Below, one piece after another: positions 52,402 through 60,378 of a stretch of 64,000 nt of DNA. Positions within the stretch are counted from its first letter, which is position 1; each line of letters begins with the position of its first letter. The stretch spans positions 97,916-161,915 of the forward strand of contig NZ_JAFGYY010000004.1 of NCBI RefSeq assembly GCF_017491605.1, read 5' to 3'. This stretch comes from Pseudomonas sp. 30_B. GTDB taxonomy: Bacteria; Pseudomonadota; Gammaproteobacteria; Pseudomonadales; Pseudomonadaceae. The notes beneath the pieces are model-generated. The model had not been told where the DNA came from. It was given only the letters and a program-made list of their open reading frames with translations, and did not search any database. The position numbers were made by a program, and so were the translations under genes.

Positions 52402-53610
52402 ATGGAAAACCTCAATAGCGCCGTGGAAACCCTGGTCCACGGCTCCAACACGCTGTTCATCCTGATGGGCGCGGTCATGGTCCTGGCCATGCATGCCGGC
52501 TTTGCGTTCCTCGAAGTCGGCACGGTGCGCCTGAAGAACCAGGTCAATGCGCTGTCGAAGATTCTCTCGGACTTTGCCATTTCGACCCTGGCCTACTTCT
52601 TCGTCGGCTATTGGATCGCCTACGGCGTGAACTTCCTGCACCCGGCGGCGACGCTTGCGACGGAGAACGGTTATGCCCTGGTGAAGTTCTTCTTCCTGCT
52701 GACCTTCGCCGCTGCGATTCCGGCGATCATCTCCGGAGGCATCGCCGAGCGCGCGAAGTTCGGCCCGCAGTTGTGCGCCACGGCGCTGATCGTGGCGTTC
52801 CTCTATCCCTTCTTCGAGGGGCTGGTATGGAACGCCAATTTCGGATTCCAGGACTGGCTGAAGGCGGAGTTCGGCGCGACCTTCCACGATTTCGCCGGCT
52901 CCGTCGTGGTGCACGCCTTCGGCGGCTGGCTGGCGCTGGCGGCGGTGCTGCTGCTGGGGCGGCGCAATGGCCGCTATCGCGAGGGGCGCCTGGTGGCCTT
53001 CGCGCCGTCGAACATCCCGTTCCTGGCGGCGGGTTCCTGGGTGCTGATCGTCGGCTGGTTCGGCTTCAACGTGATGAGCGCACAGACCCTGGTCGGTGCC
53101 AGCGGACTGGTGGCGGTCAATTCATTGCTGGCGATGGTCGGCGGCACCGTGGCGGCGCTGCTGGTGGGGCGAAACGACCCGGGCTTCCTGCATAACGGTC
53201 CGCTGGCCGGACTGGTGGCGGTCTGTGCCGGCTCCGACCTGATGCACCCGATCGGTGCGCTGGTCACCGGCATGCTGGCGGGTGCGTTGTTCGTCTGGGC
53301 GTTCACTGCGACCCAGGTGCGCTGGAAGATCGATGACGTGCTCGGTGTCTGGCCGCTGCATGGCCTGTGCGGCGCCTGGGGTGGCATCGCCTGCGGGATC
53401 TTCGGCCAGTCGGCGCTGGGCGGCATCGGTGGTGTGAGTCTGGCCAGCCAGCTCGTCGGAACCTTGACCGGGGTGACCCTGGCATTCGCCGGTGGCCTGC
53501 TGGTCTATGGCCTGATCAAGACTGCGGTGGGAATCCGCCTGACCCAGGAACAGGAGTACTACGGTGCCGACCTGTCGATCCACAAGATCGGTGCGATCAA
53601 CCAGGACTAG
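52402..53610 (+). CDS. amtB: Ammonium transporter (Amt/Rh family)
   Basis: This 402-residue channel has about 11 TM helices. The pore twin-His pair is His171 (SVVVHAFGG) and His320 (WPLHGLCGAWGGI); the family signature WVLIVGWFGFNVMS is present. Amt proteins carry ammonium into the cell. No typical signal peptide is seen. No glnK/PII gene accompanies it, unlike the usual glnK-amtB pair. The C-terminus ends in TQEQEYYGADLSIHKIGA, the usual cytoplasmic PII-contact tail. A terminator follows. Confidence 0.93.
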   Translation: MENLNSAVETLVHGSNTLFILMGAVMVLAMHAGFAFLEVGTVRLKNQVNALSKILSDFAISTLAYFFVGYWIAYGVNFLHPAATLATENGYALVKFFFLLTFAAAIPAIISGGIAERAKFGPQLCATALIVAFLYPFFEGLVWNANFGFQDWLKAEFGATFHDFAGSVVVHAFGGWLALAAVLLLGRRNGRYREGRLVAFAPSNIPFLAAGSWVLIVGWFGFNVMSAQTLVGASGLVAVNSLLAMVGGTVAALLVGRNDPGFLHNGPLAGLVAVCAGSDLMHPIGALVTGMLAGALFVWAFTATQVRWKIDDVLGVWPLHGLCGAWGGIACGIFGQSALGGIGGVSLASQLVGTLTGVTLAFAGGLLVYGLIKTAVGIRLTQEQEYYGADLSIHKIGAINQD

Positions 53611-53623
53611 GTGGCGCGGTATG

Positions 53624-53652
53624 AAAAAAGCCCGGCATGTGCCGGGCTTTTT
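53624..53652. terminator. Bidirectional terminator between amtB and porin gene
   Basis: Arms AAAAAGCCCGGCA and TGCCGGGCTTTTT around TG, with A and T flanks on both strands, serve the two convergent genes. Confidence 0.92.
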
Positions 53653-53669
53653 GCGTTCCGCTGCCGGGG

Positions 53670-54953
53670 TTACCAGAGCGGCATGGTGTAGCTGACGATC
53701 AGGCGGTTTTCGTCTGCGTAGTTGCTCGACGCGGTGTTGGCGGCATAGTTGCTGCGGGTGGTCGCGTTACGCCATTTGACGCCGAGGCCCTTCAGTGCGC
53801 CGTCCTGGAACACATAGGCGATGTCGGTATCGCGCTCCCACTCGCGGCCTTCCTCGGTGGTGTTCAGGCGATCGATGTCGGTGCCCTTCACGTAACGGGT
53901 CATGAAGGTCAGGCCGGGGATGCCGAGACCGGCGAAGTTGTAGTCGTAGCGGGCCTGCCAGGATTTCTCGTCCTTGTTGGCGAAGTCCAGTATCTGCACA
54001 AAGTTGACCAGGTAGGGATCGGTGCCGTTGACGTAGGCGAAGCCGGTGTCGCCGCTCATCTTCTGGAAGCCCAGGCCGAAGGCGTTGTAGCCCAGGTTGT
54101 AGGTGACCATGCCGTTGATGGCCTTGTTGTCGACGTTGCTGCCGCCGTCGTCGGTGGACTTGGCGTAGCGCAGGTCGGTCTTCAGCGACTGGCCGTCGGC
54201 GATCGGCAGGGTCCAGCCCATGGTCACGAAGTGCTGCTTGTAGAAGTCGCTCAGCTCGCCGTAGTGGTAGCCGGTGCTGAAGTTCTTGGTCCAGTTGTAG
54301 GTGCCGCCGCCGTAGTAGAACTCGTTGCTGGTCAGGCCCTTGGTGACGGCGATGTTCTTCTTGCCGCCGGTGGTGAGGGTCATCTCCTGGTAGTTGGAGG
54401 AGTCGCGCAGGTTGGTCTGGTTCAGGCGGCCGGCGTCGAAGGTCAGGCCGTCGAGTTGGGTCGAGTTGACACCGGTACCCACGAAGACTTGCGGCAGCAG
54501 GCGGCTGTCGTTGGACACGATGACCGGCAGCTTCGGAATCAGGGTGCCGGTCTTCAGCACGTTCTTCTCGTAGCGAAACTTGGCGGTGGCCCCCAGCTTG
54601 CTGTAGTCATCCGGAGCGGAGCCGTCGGCCTGCTTGGGTAGCAGGCCGGTGCCGGTGCGGTCCGGGCTGGAGTCCAGTTTCAAGCCGAGCATGCCGATGG
54701 CATCCAGACCCACACCGATAGTGCCCTCGGTGAAGCCCGACTCGTAACGCAGAATGAAGCCCTGAGCCCATTCCTCGGCCTTGCTCTGCTGGGCCGGGGT
54801 AGAGCTACGGAAGTCGCGGTTGAAGTAGAAGTTGCGCATCTCGACGCTGGCTTTACTGTCCTTGATGAACTCAGCGTGGGCAATGCTCGGAACGGTAACG
54901 CTGGTACCCAGCGCGGCCAGGGCCACGGCACGGGCGATCGGGGTCTTGCTCAT
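53670..54953 (-). CDS. OprD-family outer-membrane porin
   Basis: This 427-residue protein has a signal peptide (MSKTPIARAVALAALGTSVTVPSIAHA). The mature start, EFIKDSKASVEMRNFYFNRDF, is the OprD-family hallmark. The body alternates strands and loops (GLKLDSSPDRTGTGLLP, VLKTGTLIPKLPVI) and ends in IVSYTMPLW with an aromatic terminal residue. OprD porins import small nutrients such as amino acids or aromatic acids. By position it may be the equivalent of PAO1 OpdQ, but I did not verify this. Confidence 0.93.
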   Translation of the reverse strand: MSKTPIARAVALAALGTSVTVPSIAHAEFIKDSKASVEMRNFYFNRDFRSSTPAQQSKAEEWAQGFILRYESGFTEGTIGVGLDAIGMLGLKLDSSPDRTGTGLLPKQADGSAPDDYSKLGATAKFRYEKNVLKTGTLIPKLPVIVSNDSRLLPQVFVGTGVNSTQLDGLTFDAGRLNQTNLRDSSNYQEMTLTTGGKKNIAVTKGLTSNEFYYGGGTYNWTKNFSTGYHYGELSDFYKQHFVTMGWTLPIADGQSLKTDLRYAKSTDDGGSNVDNKAINGMVTYNLGYNAFGLGFQKMSGDTGFAYVNGTDPYLVNFVQILDFANKDEKSWQARYDYNFAGLGIPGLTFMTRYVKGTDIDRLNTTEEGREWERDTDIAYVFQDGALKGLGVKWRNATTRSNYAANTASSNYADENRLIVSYTMPLW

Positions 54954-55068
54954 TGTTATTGTCTCCTCGAGCGCTTGGGGCAGGTCGGTGATGCCGGATG
55001 GGGTCGGCATGTCGAACTGTTACAGCCTACCTACTAAATCATTACAAATAGTTGACGACTCTTAGACC

Positions 55069-55992
55069 TTAGTCGTTGATTAGTGAGCTGGCTATCGAAG
55101 CGCCGGGCGGCGTGGGCCGTGGGTTTGCCTCTACCCAGTGCGGGTAGTAGCCGAGGCGGTCCTGCACCTGGGCGTCGTGGGCGGGGATGACGGTCAGTTC
55201 CGGGTGCGAACGCATCAGCAGGTGCACATGCGCCACTTCCGCCAGGGTGCGCTCGCGGTCGTTGTCCACCAGCTTGCTGCTGATCCAGAACTTCTCGTGG
55301 GGCCCGGTGAAGCCGGAGAGCCGCCAGGTGGTGTCGCCGGTGAAGAAGAAGCGCCGACCGTCGTCCAGGGTGATGAACAGGCCTGCCGCACCGGGCGTAT
55401 GGCCGCGCATGGGCACCAGCACCAGGCTGCCGTCGCCGAACAGGTCGAGGCTCTCGTCATAGCCCATGAAAGGCTTCGGCTCGAACTGATAGGGCACCCA
55501 CTTCACCGGGTGGCGGAACTGGCTGGGGAAAACGGCCGGCGGCTGGGCGATGTGGGCGTAGTTGATCTCCTCATAGGGCGCCCAGACCGGTACGTCGGGG
55601 AAGTCCGACAGGCCGGAGGCGTGGTCCCAATGCGCATGGGACAGCAGGATGCGGTCGATACGGATGCCGCTGCCCTGCAACTGATCGCGCACCGGGTTCA
55701 GCCCCTCATAGCGGAACAGTGGCTTGTCCCACCAGGGCATGTCCTGCTTGAACTGCGCGTCCGCCTGGCTACCCAGGCCGGTGTCGAACAGCAGCGTCGC
55801 GGCGTGGTGCTGGATCAGCACGGCGGTGTGGTTGACCGGTACCGGGCGGGTCCAGTCGCCGCCGGCGACGGTGAAGGCCTCCAGGGTGGTCACGCCGGCG
55901 GTGCGGACCAGCGCGAAGCGCAGATCGGCCGCGGTGGCATTCAGGCAGGCGAGGGCGAGCGCCCCGGCCAGCAGCAGGGAGAACAGACGCAT
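55069..55992 (-). CDS. Secreted metallo-beta-lactamase-fold hydrolase
   Basis: This 307-residue protein has a signal peptide (MRLFSLLLAGALALACLNATA). Zinc-site motifs are SHAHWDHASG (HxHxDH) followed by GHTPGAAG, FTGDTTW and PAHDAQV. This resembles lactonase/AttM-like MBL enzymes more than beta-lactamases. The natural substrate is unknown. It is 15 bases downstream of the PNPOx-like gene, so probably the last gene of the operon GST - PNPOx - MBL. Confidence 0.9.
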   Translation of the reverse strand: MRLFSLLLAGALALACLNATAADLRFALVRTAGVTTLEAFTVAGGDWTRPVPVNHTAVLIQHHAATLLFDTGLGSQADAQFKQDMPWWDKPLFRYEGLNPVRDQLQGSGIRIDRILLSHAHWDHASGLSDFPDVPVWAPYEEINYAHIAQPPAVFPSQFRHPVKWVPYQFEPKPFMGYDESLDLFGDGSLVLVPMRGHTPGAAGLFITLDDGRRFFFTGDTTWRLSGFTGPHEKFWISSKLVDNDRERTLAEVAHVHLLMRSHPELTVIPAHDAQVQDRLGYYPHWVEANPRPTPPGASIASSLIND

Positions 55993-56007
55993 GGGACGGA
56001 TTCCTTT

Positions 56008-56922
56008 TCAGTCAGCGGTCGGCAGGAAGGGTGAGTACTGCAATTCGGAGAAGCCCAGGGGTAGACGTGCGCGCCGCAGGCACCAGGCGCCGGGTTGCAG
56101 GCTGAGCATGCGTTGGGCTCCGGGTGCCCAGTTCGGCGTACCGTCCTGTGGCCAGTGGATGCGTGCGGTCGCTTGCAGGTGCAGCAGGTCGCCGCTGTCA
56201 AAGTCGATCAGCAACAGGGCACAGCGCGGCTCCAGCGCCAGGTTGCCAAGGGTGTTGAACAGGTTGTTGCCAGCGTAGTCCGGCAGCCAGAGCAGGCCGT
56301 CTTCGCCCCGCCGCAGGAAGCCCGGCGGGCCTCCGCGGTGGGAGATATCGACGCCGCCGTTCTCGCCTGCATGGCGGCTGGCGATGAACAGGGTGTCGCT
56401 GCGGGTCGCCAGCGCTACCCAGCGTGAGTCGAGTCCGACGCCACCCAGACTCGGCCCCGGCGTGCGTGGCAGGGCCTGCCAGTGGCGCGACTGGATGTAC
56501 TTCGGACAATTGCCGAAGGACTGCATCGCGCGAACGCTGAAGCCTTCGTCATCCACGGCCTCCACCCGGCCGTTGAGGCGGTTGCGCCGCCGGGTCGGCA
56601 GTTCGAGTCCGAGCAGGCCCAGCTGGGCGTCTTCGCGCAGGTTGGCGTGCAGCGGGTCGTCCGCTTCGGCCAGGGCATCGATGCGCAGGCGCTCCGGTTC
56701 CGGGGAGTGGGTGAAGCCGGGCGGGCCCCAGAGCACCGAGGCCTGGGGCTGCCCGTCAGGATCGACACTGCCGACCAGCAGCCACGGCAGCAGGGCGAAG
56801 AACTCGCGGTGCTGGTCCGGCATGAAGCTGCGGACCACCCGGCTACCGAACTCGGCGACCCTCTCGCGTACGCCGGCCTGCTCCTGAATCGCCAGTTCAC
56901 CGGGGTGGAAGGGCGTGTCCAT
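56008..56922 (-). CDS. Pyridoxamine 5'-phosphate oxidase-like flavin protein
   Basis: This protein of about 304 residues has the flavin-reductase/PNPOx split-barrel signature: an N-terminal FFALLPWLLVGSVDPDGQPQASVLWGPPGFTHSP and a central GGVDISHRGGPPGFLR. The size fits the longer FMN-binding family. ATG 56922 follows the GGAGGTATTCG region and is chosen over upstream starts in frame. It lies 16 bases downstream of the GST gene. The substrate is unknown. Confidence 0.8.
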   Translation of the reverse strand: MDTPFHPGELAIQEQAGVRERVAEFGSRVVRSFMPDQHREFFALLPWLLVGSVDPDGQPQASVLWGPPGFTHSPEPERLRIDALAEADDPLHANLREDAQLGLLGLELPTRRRNRLNGRVEAVDDEGFSVRAMQSFGNCPKYIQSRHWQALPRTPGPSLGGVGLDSRWVALATRSDTLFIASRHAGENGGVDISHRGGPPGFLRRGEDGLLWLPDYAGNNLFNTLGNLALEPRCALLLIDFDSGDLLHLQATARIHWPQDGTPNWAPGAQRMLSLQPGAWCLRRARLPLGFSELQYSPFLPTAD

Positions 56923-56938
56923 CGAATACCTCCGGGCC

Positions 56939-57535
56939 TTACAGCCGAGGTTGCGGTACGTAGCCGGGCAGCGCGCGGACGCGGGCGAGCCAGTCCTGTA
57001 CATAGGGATAGCCGGAAAGCTCCAGGCCGCCTTCTTCCGCCAGCGTCACATAGGGATAGACGGCAACGTCGGCGATGGTCGGTTCCTGGGTCTGCGCCAG
57101 CCAGCGATGCCCGGCGAGGGTGGCGTCGAGCAGTTCCAGCGCATGGCGACCCTTGGCCTGGGCGGCGGGCAGGTCGCCGGGGCGCTTGAACAGCAGGATC
57201 ACGCGCGCCTGCGCCAGGCCATGCTGCACTTCGTTGGCGGAAAAGCTCAGCCAATGGGCGATGCGCCCCTGCGTCACCGCGTCCTGCGGATTCCAGCGCG
57301 GCTCGGCGTATTGCCGGGCGAGGTAGACAAGGATGGCGTGGGAGTCGCCCAGGCGCAGCTCGCCGTCCTCCAGCGCCGGCACCTGGCCGCGCGGGTTGAT
57401 CGCGAGGAAGGCCGGGCGCTTGTGCGCGCCACCGACGAGGTCGACCGGCACCAGTTCGGCGGGTTGACCGATCAGCCCGAGGAACAGGCGCACCTTGTAG
57501 CAATTACCGGAGAGCGGGACGTCGTGCAGTTTCAT
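56939..57535 (-). CDS. Glutathione S-transferase family protein
   Basis: This 198-residue protein has the GST N-domain (MKLHDVPLSGNCYKVRLFLGLIGQPAELVPVDL, with a Ser/Cys catalytic region and the cis-Pro of GQVPALEDG) and an all-helical C-domain. It probably conjugates or reduces electrophiles. It heads the minus-strand operon and is divergent from a TetR gene across an operator that contains the -35 and -10 of its promoter. Confidence 0.9.
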   Translation of the reverse strand: MKLHDVPLSGNCYKVRLFLGLIGQPAELVPVDLVGGAHKRPAFLAINPRGQVPALEDGELRLGDSHAILVYLARQYAEPRWNPQDAVTQGRIAHWLSFSANEVQHGLAQARVILLFKRPGDLPAAQAKGRHALELLDATLAGHRWLAQTQEPTIADVAVYPYVTLAEEGGLELSGYPYVQDWLARVRALPGYVPQPRL

Positions 57536-57578
57536 GGCGAATTCCTTTGCGTTGATTGTTGTGGCGACTGCGGAATGG

Positions 57579-57608
57579 ATAATAGACAGACAGGTCTGTA
57601 TAGTTCAA
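57579..57608 (-). promoter_or_regulatory. Promoter of the GST operon with embedded operator
   Basis: On the minus strand TTGAAC (57608-57603) and TATTAT (57584-57579) are separated by 18 bases. The dyad ACAGAC-AG-GTCTGT (57586-57599) sits exactly in the spacer. Binding of a repressor there would block RNA polymerase. A plus-strand promoter for the TetR gene (TTGTTG-N16-GATAAT near 57556-57583) may overlap it. Confidence 0.7.
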
Positions 57609-57680
57609 GCGGAAAGATTGCCCGTCGGTCGCGCCACAGGCCCACGGCTCGCGCATAATGTCGGGTCAGGAGGTAATTCC

Positions 57681-58238
57681 ATGGCATCCAGCAAACGCGA
57701 ACTGCTGCTCAGCACCGCCCAGGACCTGTTCTACCGCGAGGGTTACCACGCCACCGGCATCGACCGCATCCTCGCGGAGTCCGGCGTGGCGAAGATGACC
57801 CTGTATAAACACTTCAAGTCGAAGGACGAGCTGATCATGGCGGCGCTAGAAGAGCGCCACGCTCGCATGGCCGAGCGCATGAGTGTCGCCGAGCGGCACA
57901 TGGAGCCGCGTGCTGCGATCCTGGTGACCTTCGACGCTTTGCAGGACATGCTCGGCGCGGAGGGCTTCTGCGGCTGCGCCTTCATCCACGCCGCCGGCGA
58001 GTTCCACGATCGCGATCATCCGATCCACCGCCAGGCTGCGGAACACAAGGCTTTCATCGAGCGCTACTACGTTGCCCAGCTGGAGCGCCTGGGGGTTATC
58101 CAGCCGCAGGTGCTGGCGCGGCAGCTGCAATACCTGCTGGAAGGCGTGCTGGTGATGGCGCACATGCAGGGGCCGGCGAACCAGGCCCTGGAAGCCCGCG
58201 CGGCGGCCGACGCGCTGCTGCAACACGCCGGAGTCTGA
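57681..58238 (+). CDS. TetR-family repressor
   Basis: This 185-residue protein has the TetR HTH (RELLLSTAQDLFYREGYHATGIDRILAESGVAKMTLYKHFKSKDELI). The C-terminal part contains a Cys pair near the start (EGFCGCAFIHAAGEF), which could sense electrophiles or oxidation. A strong CAGGAGG site lies 8 bases before the ATG. It is divergent from the GST-PNPOx-MBL operon and shares its operator region, so it is likely the repressor of that operon, in the manner of NemR-type electrophile regulators. Confidence 0.9.
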   Translation: MASSKRELLLSTAQDLFYREGYHATGIDRILAESGVAKMTLYKHFKSKDELIMAALEERHARMAERMSVAERHMEPRAAILVTFDALQDMLGAEGFCGCAFIHAAGEFHDRDHPIHRQAAEHKAFIERYYVAQLERLGVIQPQVLARQLQYLLEGVLVMAHMQGPANQALEARAAADALLQHAGV

Positions 58239-58253
58239 ACCATGGAGTCGAAC

Positions 58254-58493
58254 ATGCCCCCCGAATGCCAGCTCTTCGGCACCCTGGGTTGCCATCTGTG
58301 CGAAGTGGCGGAAGCGGTGCTGATGCCCTTCGTCGAACATGGCCTGATGGTCGAACTGGTGGACATTGCCGACCGCGAGGAGTGGGTCGAGCGCTATGGC
58401 CTGACCATCCCCGTGCTGCGTCGCTGCGATAGCGGCGCCGAGCTCAATTGGCCCTTCGATACCGAGCAGGTCGCCAGCTTCCTCAGTAGTTGA
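58254..58493 (+). CDS. Glutaredoxin-family small protein
   Basis: This protein of about 79 residues has the redox motif CHLC (FGTLGCHLCEVAEAVL) and a thioredoxin-like core (TIPVLRRCDSGAELNWPFD). An upstream ATG at 58242 is possible, but GGAG lies 6 bases before ATG 58254. It follows the TetR gene closely, so it is probably co-transcribed with it; the redox link fits the GST neighbourhood. Confidence 0.85.
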   Translation: MPPECQLFGTLGCHLCEVAEAVLMPFVEHGLMVELVDIADREEWVERYGLTIPVLRRCDSGAELNWPFDTEQVASFLSS

Positions 58494-58539
58494 GTGCGCG
58501 TGTCGACGGGCAACTCCGGGCCGCCGGGATCCGCTCATG

Positions 58540-58569
58540 AAAAAGCCCGTCCATTGGACGGGCTTTTTT
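58540..58569. terminator. Terminator after glutaredoxin-like gene
   Basis: Arms AAAAAGCCCGTCC and GGACGGGCTTTTT flank ATT and are followed by T. Confidence 0.9.
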
Positions 58570-58610
58570 GTGCCTGCGGATTCTTCCTGGGATGAAAAAT
58601 TGCAGGCAAT

Positions 58611-58638
58611 AAAAAACCCGCCGTTAGGCGGGTTTTTC
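58611..58638 (-). terminator. Terminator after tRNA-Pro
   Basis: Arms AAAAACCCGCC and GGCGGGTTTTT flank GTTA. On the minus strand the stem follows tRNA-Pro directly and ends in a T tract. Confidence 0.85.
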
Positions 58639-58644
58639 GGGATT

Positions 58645-58721
58645 TGGTCGGAGCGACTGGATTCGAACCAGCGACCTTCTCGTCCCGAACGAGACGCGCT
58701 ACCAAGCTGCGCTACGCTCCG
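58645..58721 (-). tRNA. tRNA-Pro (CGG)
   Basis: The minus-strand 77-base tRNA has an acceptor stem CGGAGCG/CGCTCCG, a D arm GCGC-AGCTTGGTA-GCGC, an anticodon arm TCTCG/CGAGA with loop TTCGGGA (anticodon CGG, proline CCG codon), a T arm GCTGG-TTCGAAT-CCAGT, then A and an encoded CCA end. All four stems pair correctly. Confidence 0.97.
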
Positions 58722-58866
58722 TTTGATGGCGCGCATTCTACCGAAAAACTTTTGATGCACAAGGGGTTAGCGAAAAATTTTTCAGAAATATTTTTCGCTC
58801 CCCGTAAAAAAGCGAACGCCCCGCAGACCGGCCAGGGCCTGCAGGGCGTTTTCATGCACGGGGAAC

Positions 58867-59088
58867 TCAGAGCTCTTTGACGGTCCGCACCTGATCCTTG
58901 TTCACGCGGATGGATTTGCCATCCAGCTGTTCGAACTCATAGAAGCCGGATTCATCATCGAACTTGGGCTTGTCGACCGATTGAATCTCGCGGCCGTCGT
59001 TCAGCGTGATGACGGACGGTGTGGAGCAACCTGCAAGCACGCCAATGCCCAGGGCGAGCAGGAAGGCGGGAAGCATCCGGTTGGTCAT
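58867..59088 (-). CDS. DUF903 (YgdI/YgdR-type) lipoprotein
   Basis: This 73-residue lipoprotein has a signal peptide and lipobox (AFLLALGIGVLAGCSTP). The mature DUF903 motif is VITLNDGREIQSVDKPKFDDESGFYEFEQLDGKSIRVNKDQV. ATG 59088 has AGGAG about 9 bases upstream and is preferred over the ATG at 59115. The family consists of small outer-membrane-associated lipoproteins of unknown role. It follows tRNA-Pro on the map. Confidence 0.93.
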   Translation of the reverse strand: MTNRMLPAFLLALGIGVLAGCSTPSVITLNDGREIQSVDKPKFDDESGFYEFEQLDGKSIRVNKDQVRTVKEL

Positions 59089-59180
59089 GGGGTGAATCTC
59101 CTGATGAGCGAACAAAAATGTACGACGGTTCCGACAGGGATTTTTCCGTCAAAGTTCCCGGAATTTTTTCGAGATCGTCG

Positions 59181-59768
59181 CTAGCGGGCGTCGTAGAGCA
59201 GTTCGGGTGTATTGAGGTTCGCCAGGCGCGGGTCGGCGACAGGGCAGTCCACCGCCTGCAAACCCAAGTGCGAGAAAACATGGCGGGGGCTGCGGTCGCC
59301 GCGTTGCCAGGCTTCCTCTATCTGCGGCCGAAGGGCGGCGGGGATCACACAGAACAGCGGCTCCCACTGATCGCCGCTGCGTAGCATCTGCACGTCGCTC
59401 GGCGATGCGGCCGCGGCTTGCAACAGCCGCTCCAGCAGTGCGCGGTCCAGCAACGGGGCATCGCAGGGCAGCACCAGCAGGTGCGAGTGCCGCGCCACGG
59501 CGAGCCCGGCGCGAATACCGGCCAAGGGGCCAGGGAAGTCGGGGCTGTCGTCGTGCACCAGGCGGTCCGCGTAGAGCGCGTACTCGTCCGGGTTGCGGTT
59601 GCAGGAAATGATCAGGTCGTCGCTCAGCGGGCGGGCGAGGGCGGCGGCATAGCTCACCAGCGGCCGGCCCTGCCAGGGCAGCAGGCCCTTGTCCTGCCCG
59701 CCCATGCGTTGACCACGGCCTCCGGCGAGGATCAGCACGGAACAGGGCGGCAGTGGGGCGTGTGGCAT
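59181..59768 (-). CDS. mobA: Molybdenum cofactor guanylyltransferase
   Basis: This 195-residue enzyme has the nucleotide-binding signature LILAGGRGQRMGGQDKGLLPW, then LVLPCDAPLLD with the metal-binding Asp. MobA attaches GMP to molybdopterin to form the bis-MGD cofactor. ATG 59768 is the family start; the frame continues open upstream. It is divergent from moaB, so mobA, moaB and moeA form a molybdenum cofactor locus. Confidence 0.94.
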   Translation of the reverse strand: MPHAPLPPCSVLILAGGRGQRMGGQDKGLLPWQGRPLVSYAAALARPLSDDLIISCNRNPDEYALYADRLVHDDSPDFPGPLAGIRAGLAVARHSHLLVLPCDAPLLDRALLERLLQAAAASPSDVQMLRSGDQWEPLFCVIPAALRPQIEEAWQRGDRSPRHVFSHLGLQAVDCPVADPRLANLNTPELLYDAR

Positions 59769-59838
59769 GTCAGGGTCTCCAGGGCGGGCCTGTGATATAA
59801 CACCGCGCATTCCAACCTCACAAGCAAGGGCCCTCATC

Positions 59839-60378
59839 ATGAGCCACAAGGCCGAGCAGCCATTCGTCCCGCTGAACATCGCCGTCCTCACCGTCAGCGA
59901 CACCCGCACCCTGGAAACCGATACCTCCGGCCAGCTGTTCGTTGACCGACTGAAGGCCGCCGGGCACAACCTCGCGGCGCGCGTCCTGCTCAAGGATGAC
60001 CTTTACCGCATCCGCGCCCAGGTGGCGACCTGGATTGCCGAGGATGAAGTGCAGGTCGTGCTGATCACCGGCGGCACCGGCTTCACCGGCCGCGACAGCA
60101 CCCCGGAAGCCGTGACCTGCCTGCTGGACAAGGTGGTGGACGGCTTCGGCGAGCTGTTCCGACAGATTTCCGTGGCCGACATCGGCACCTCCACCGTGCA
60201 GTCCCGCGCGCTGGCGGGCCTCGCCAACGGCACCCTGGTCTGCTGCCTGCCGGGCTCCACCAACGCCTGCCGCACCGCCTGGGACGGCATCCTCGGCGAG
60301 CAGCTCGATGCTCGTCATCGCCCGTGCAACTTCGTGCCGCACCTGAAGAAGGCGGCGCCCTGCGAGAGCCGCGGATGA
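59839..60378 (+). CDS. moaB: MoaB/MogA-type molybdopterin adenylyltransferase-like protein
   Basis: This 179-residue protein has VLTVSDTRTLETDTSG and VVLITGGTGFTGRDSTPEAV, the MPT-binding GGTG motif, and CCLPGSTNACRTAWDGIL. The family is MoaB/MogA. In P. aeruginosa the paralogue next to moeA is often called moaB2. The ATG at 59839 follows GCAAGGG. Its stop overlaps the moeA ATG (ATGA), so the two are translationally coupled. Confidence 0.93.
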   Translation: MSHKAEQPFVPLNIAVLTVSDTRTLETDTSGQLFVDRLKAAGHNLAARVLLKDDLYRIRAQVATWIAEDEVQVVLITGGTGFTGRDSTPEAVTCLLDKVVDGFGELFRQISVADIGTSTVQSRALAGLANGTLVCCLPGSTNACRTAWDGILGEQLDARHRPCNFVPHLKKAAPCESRG

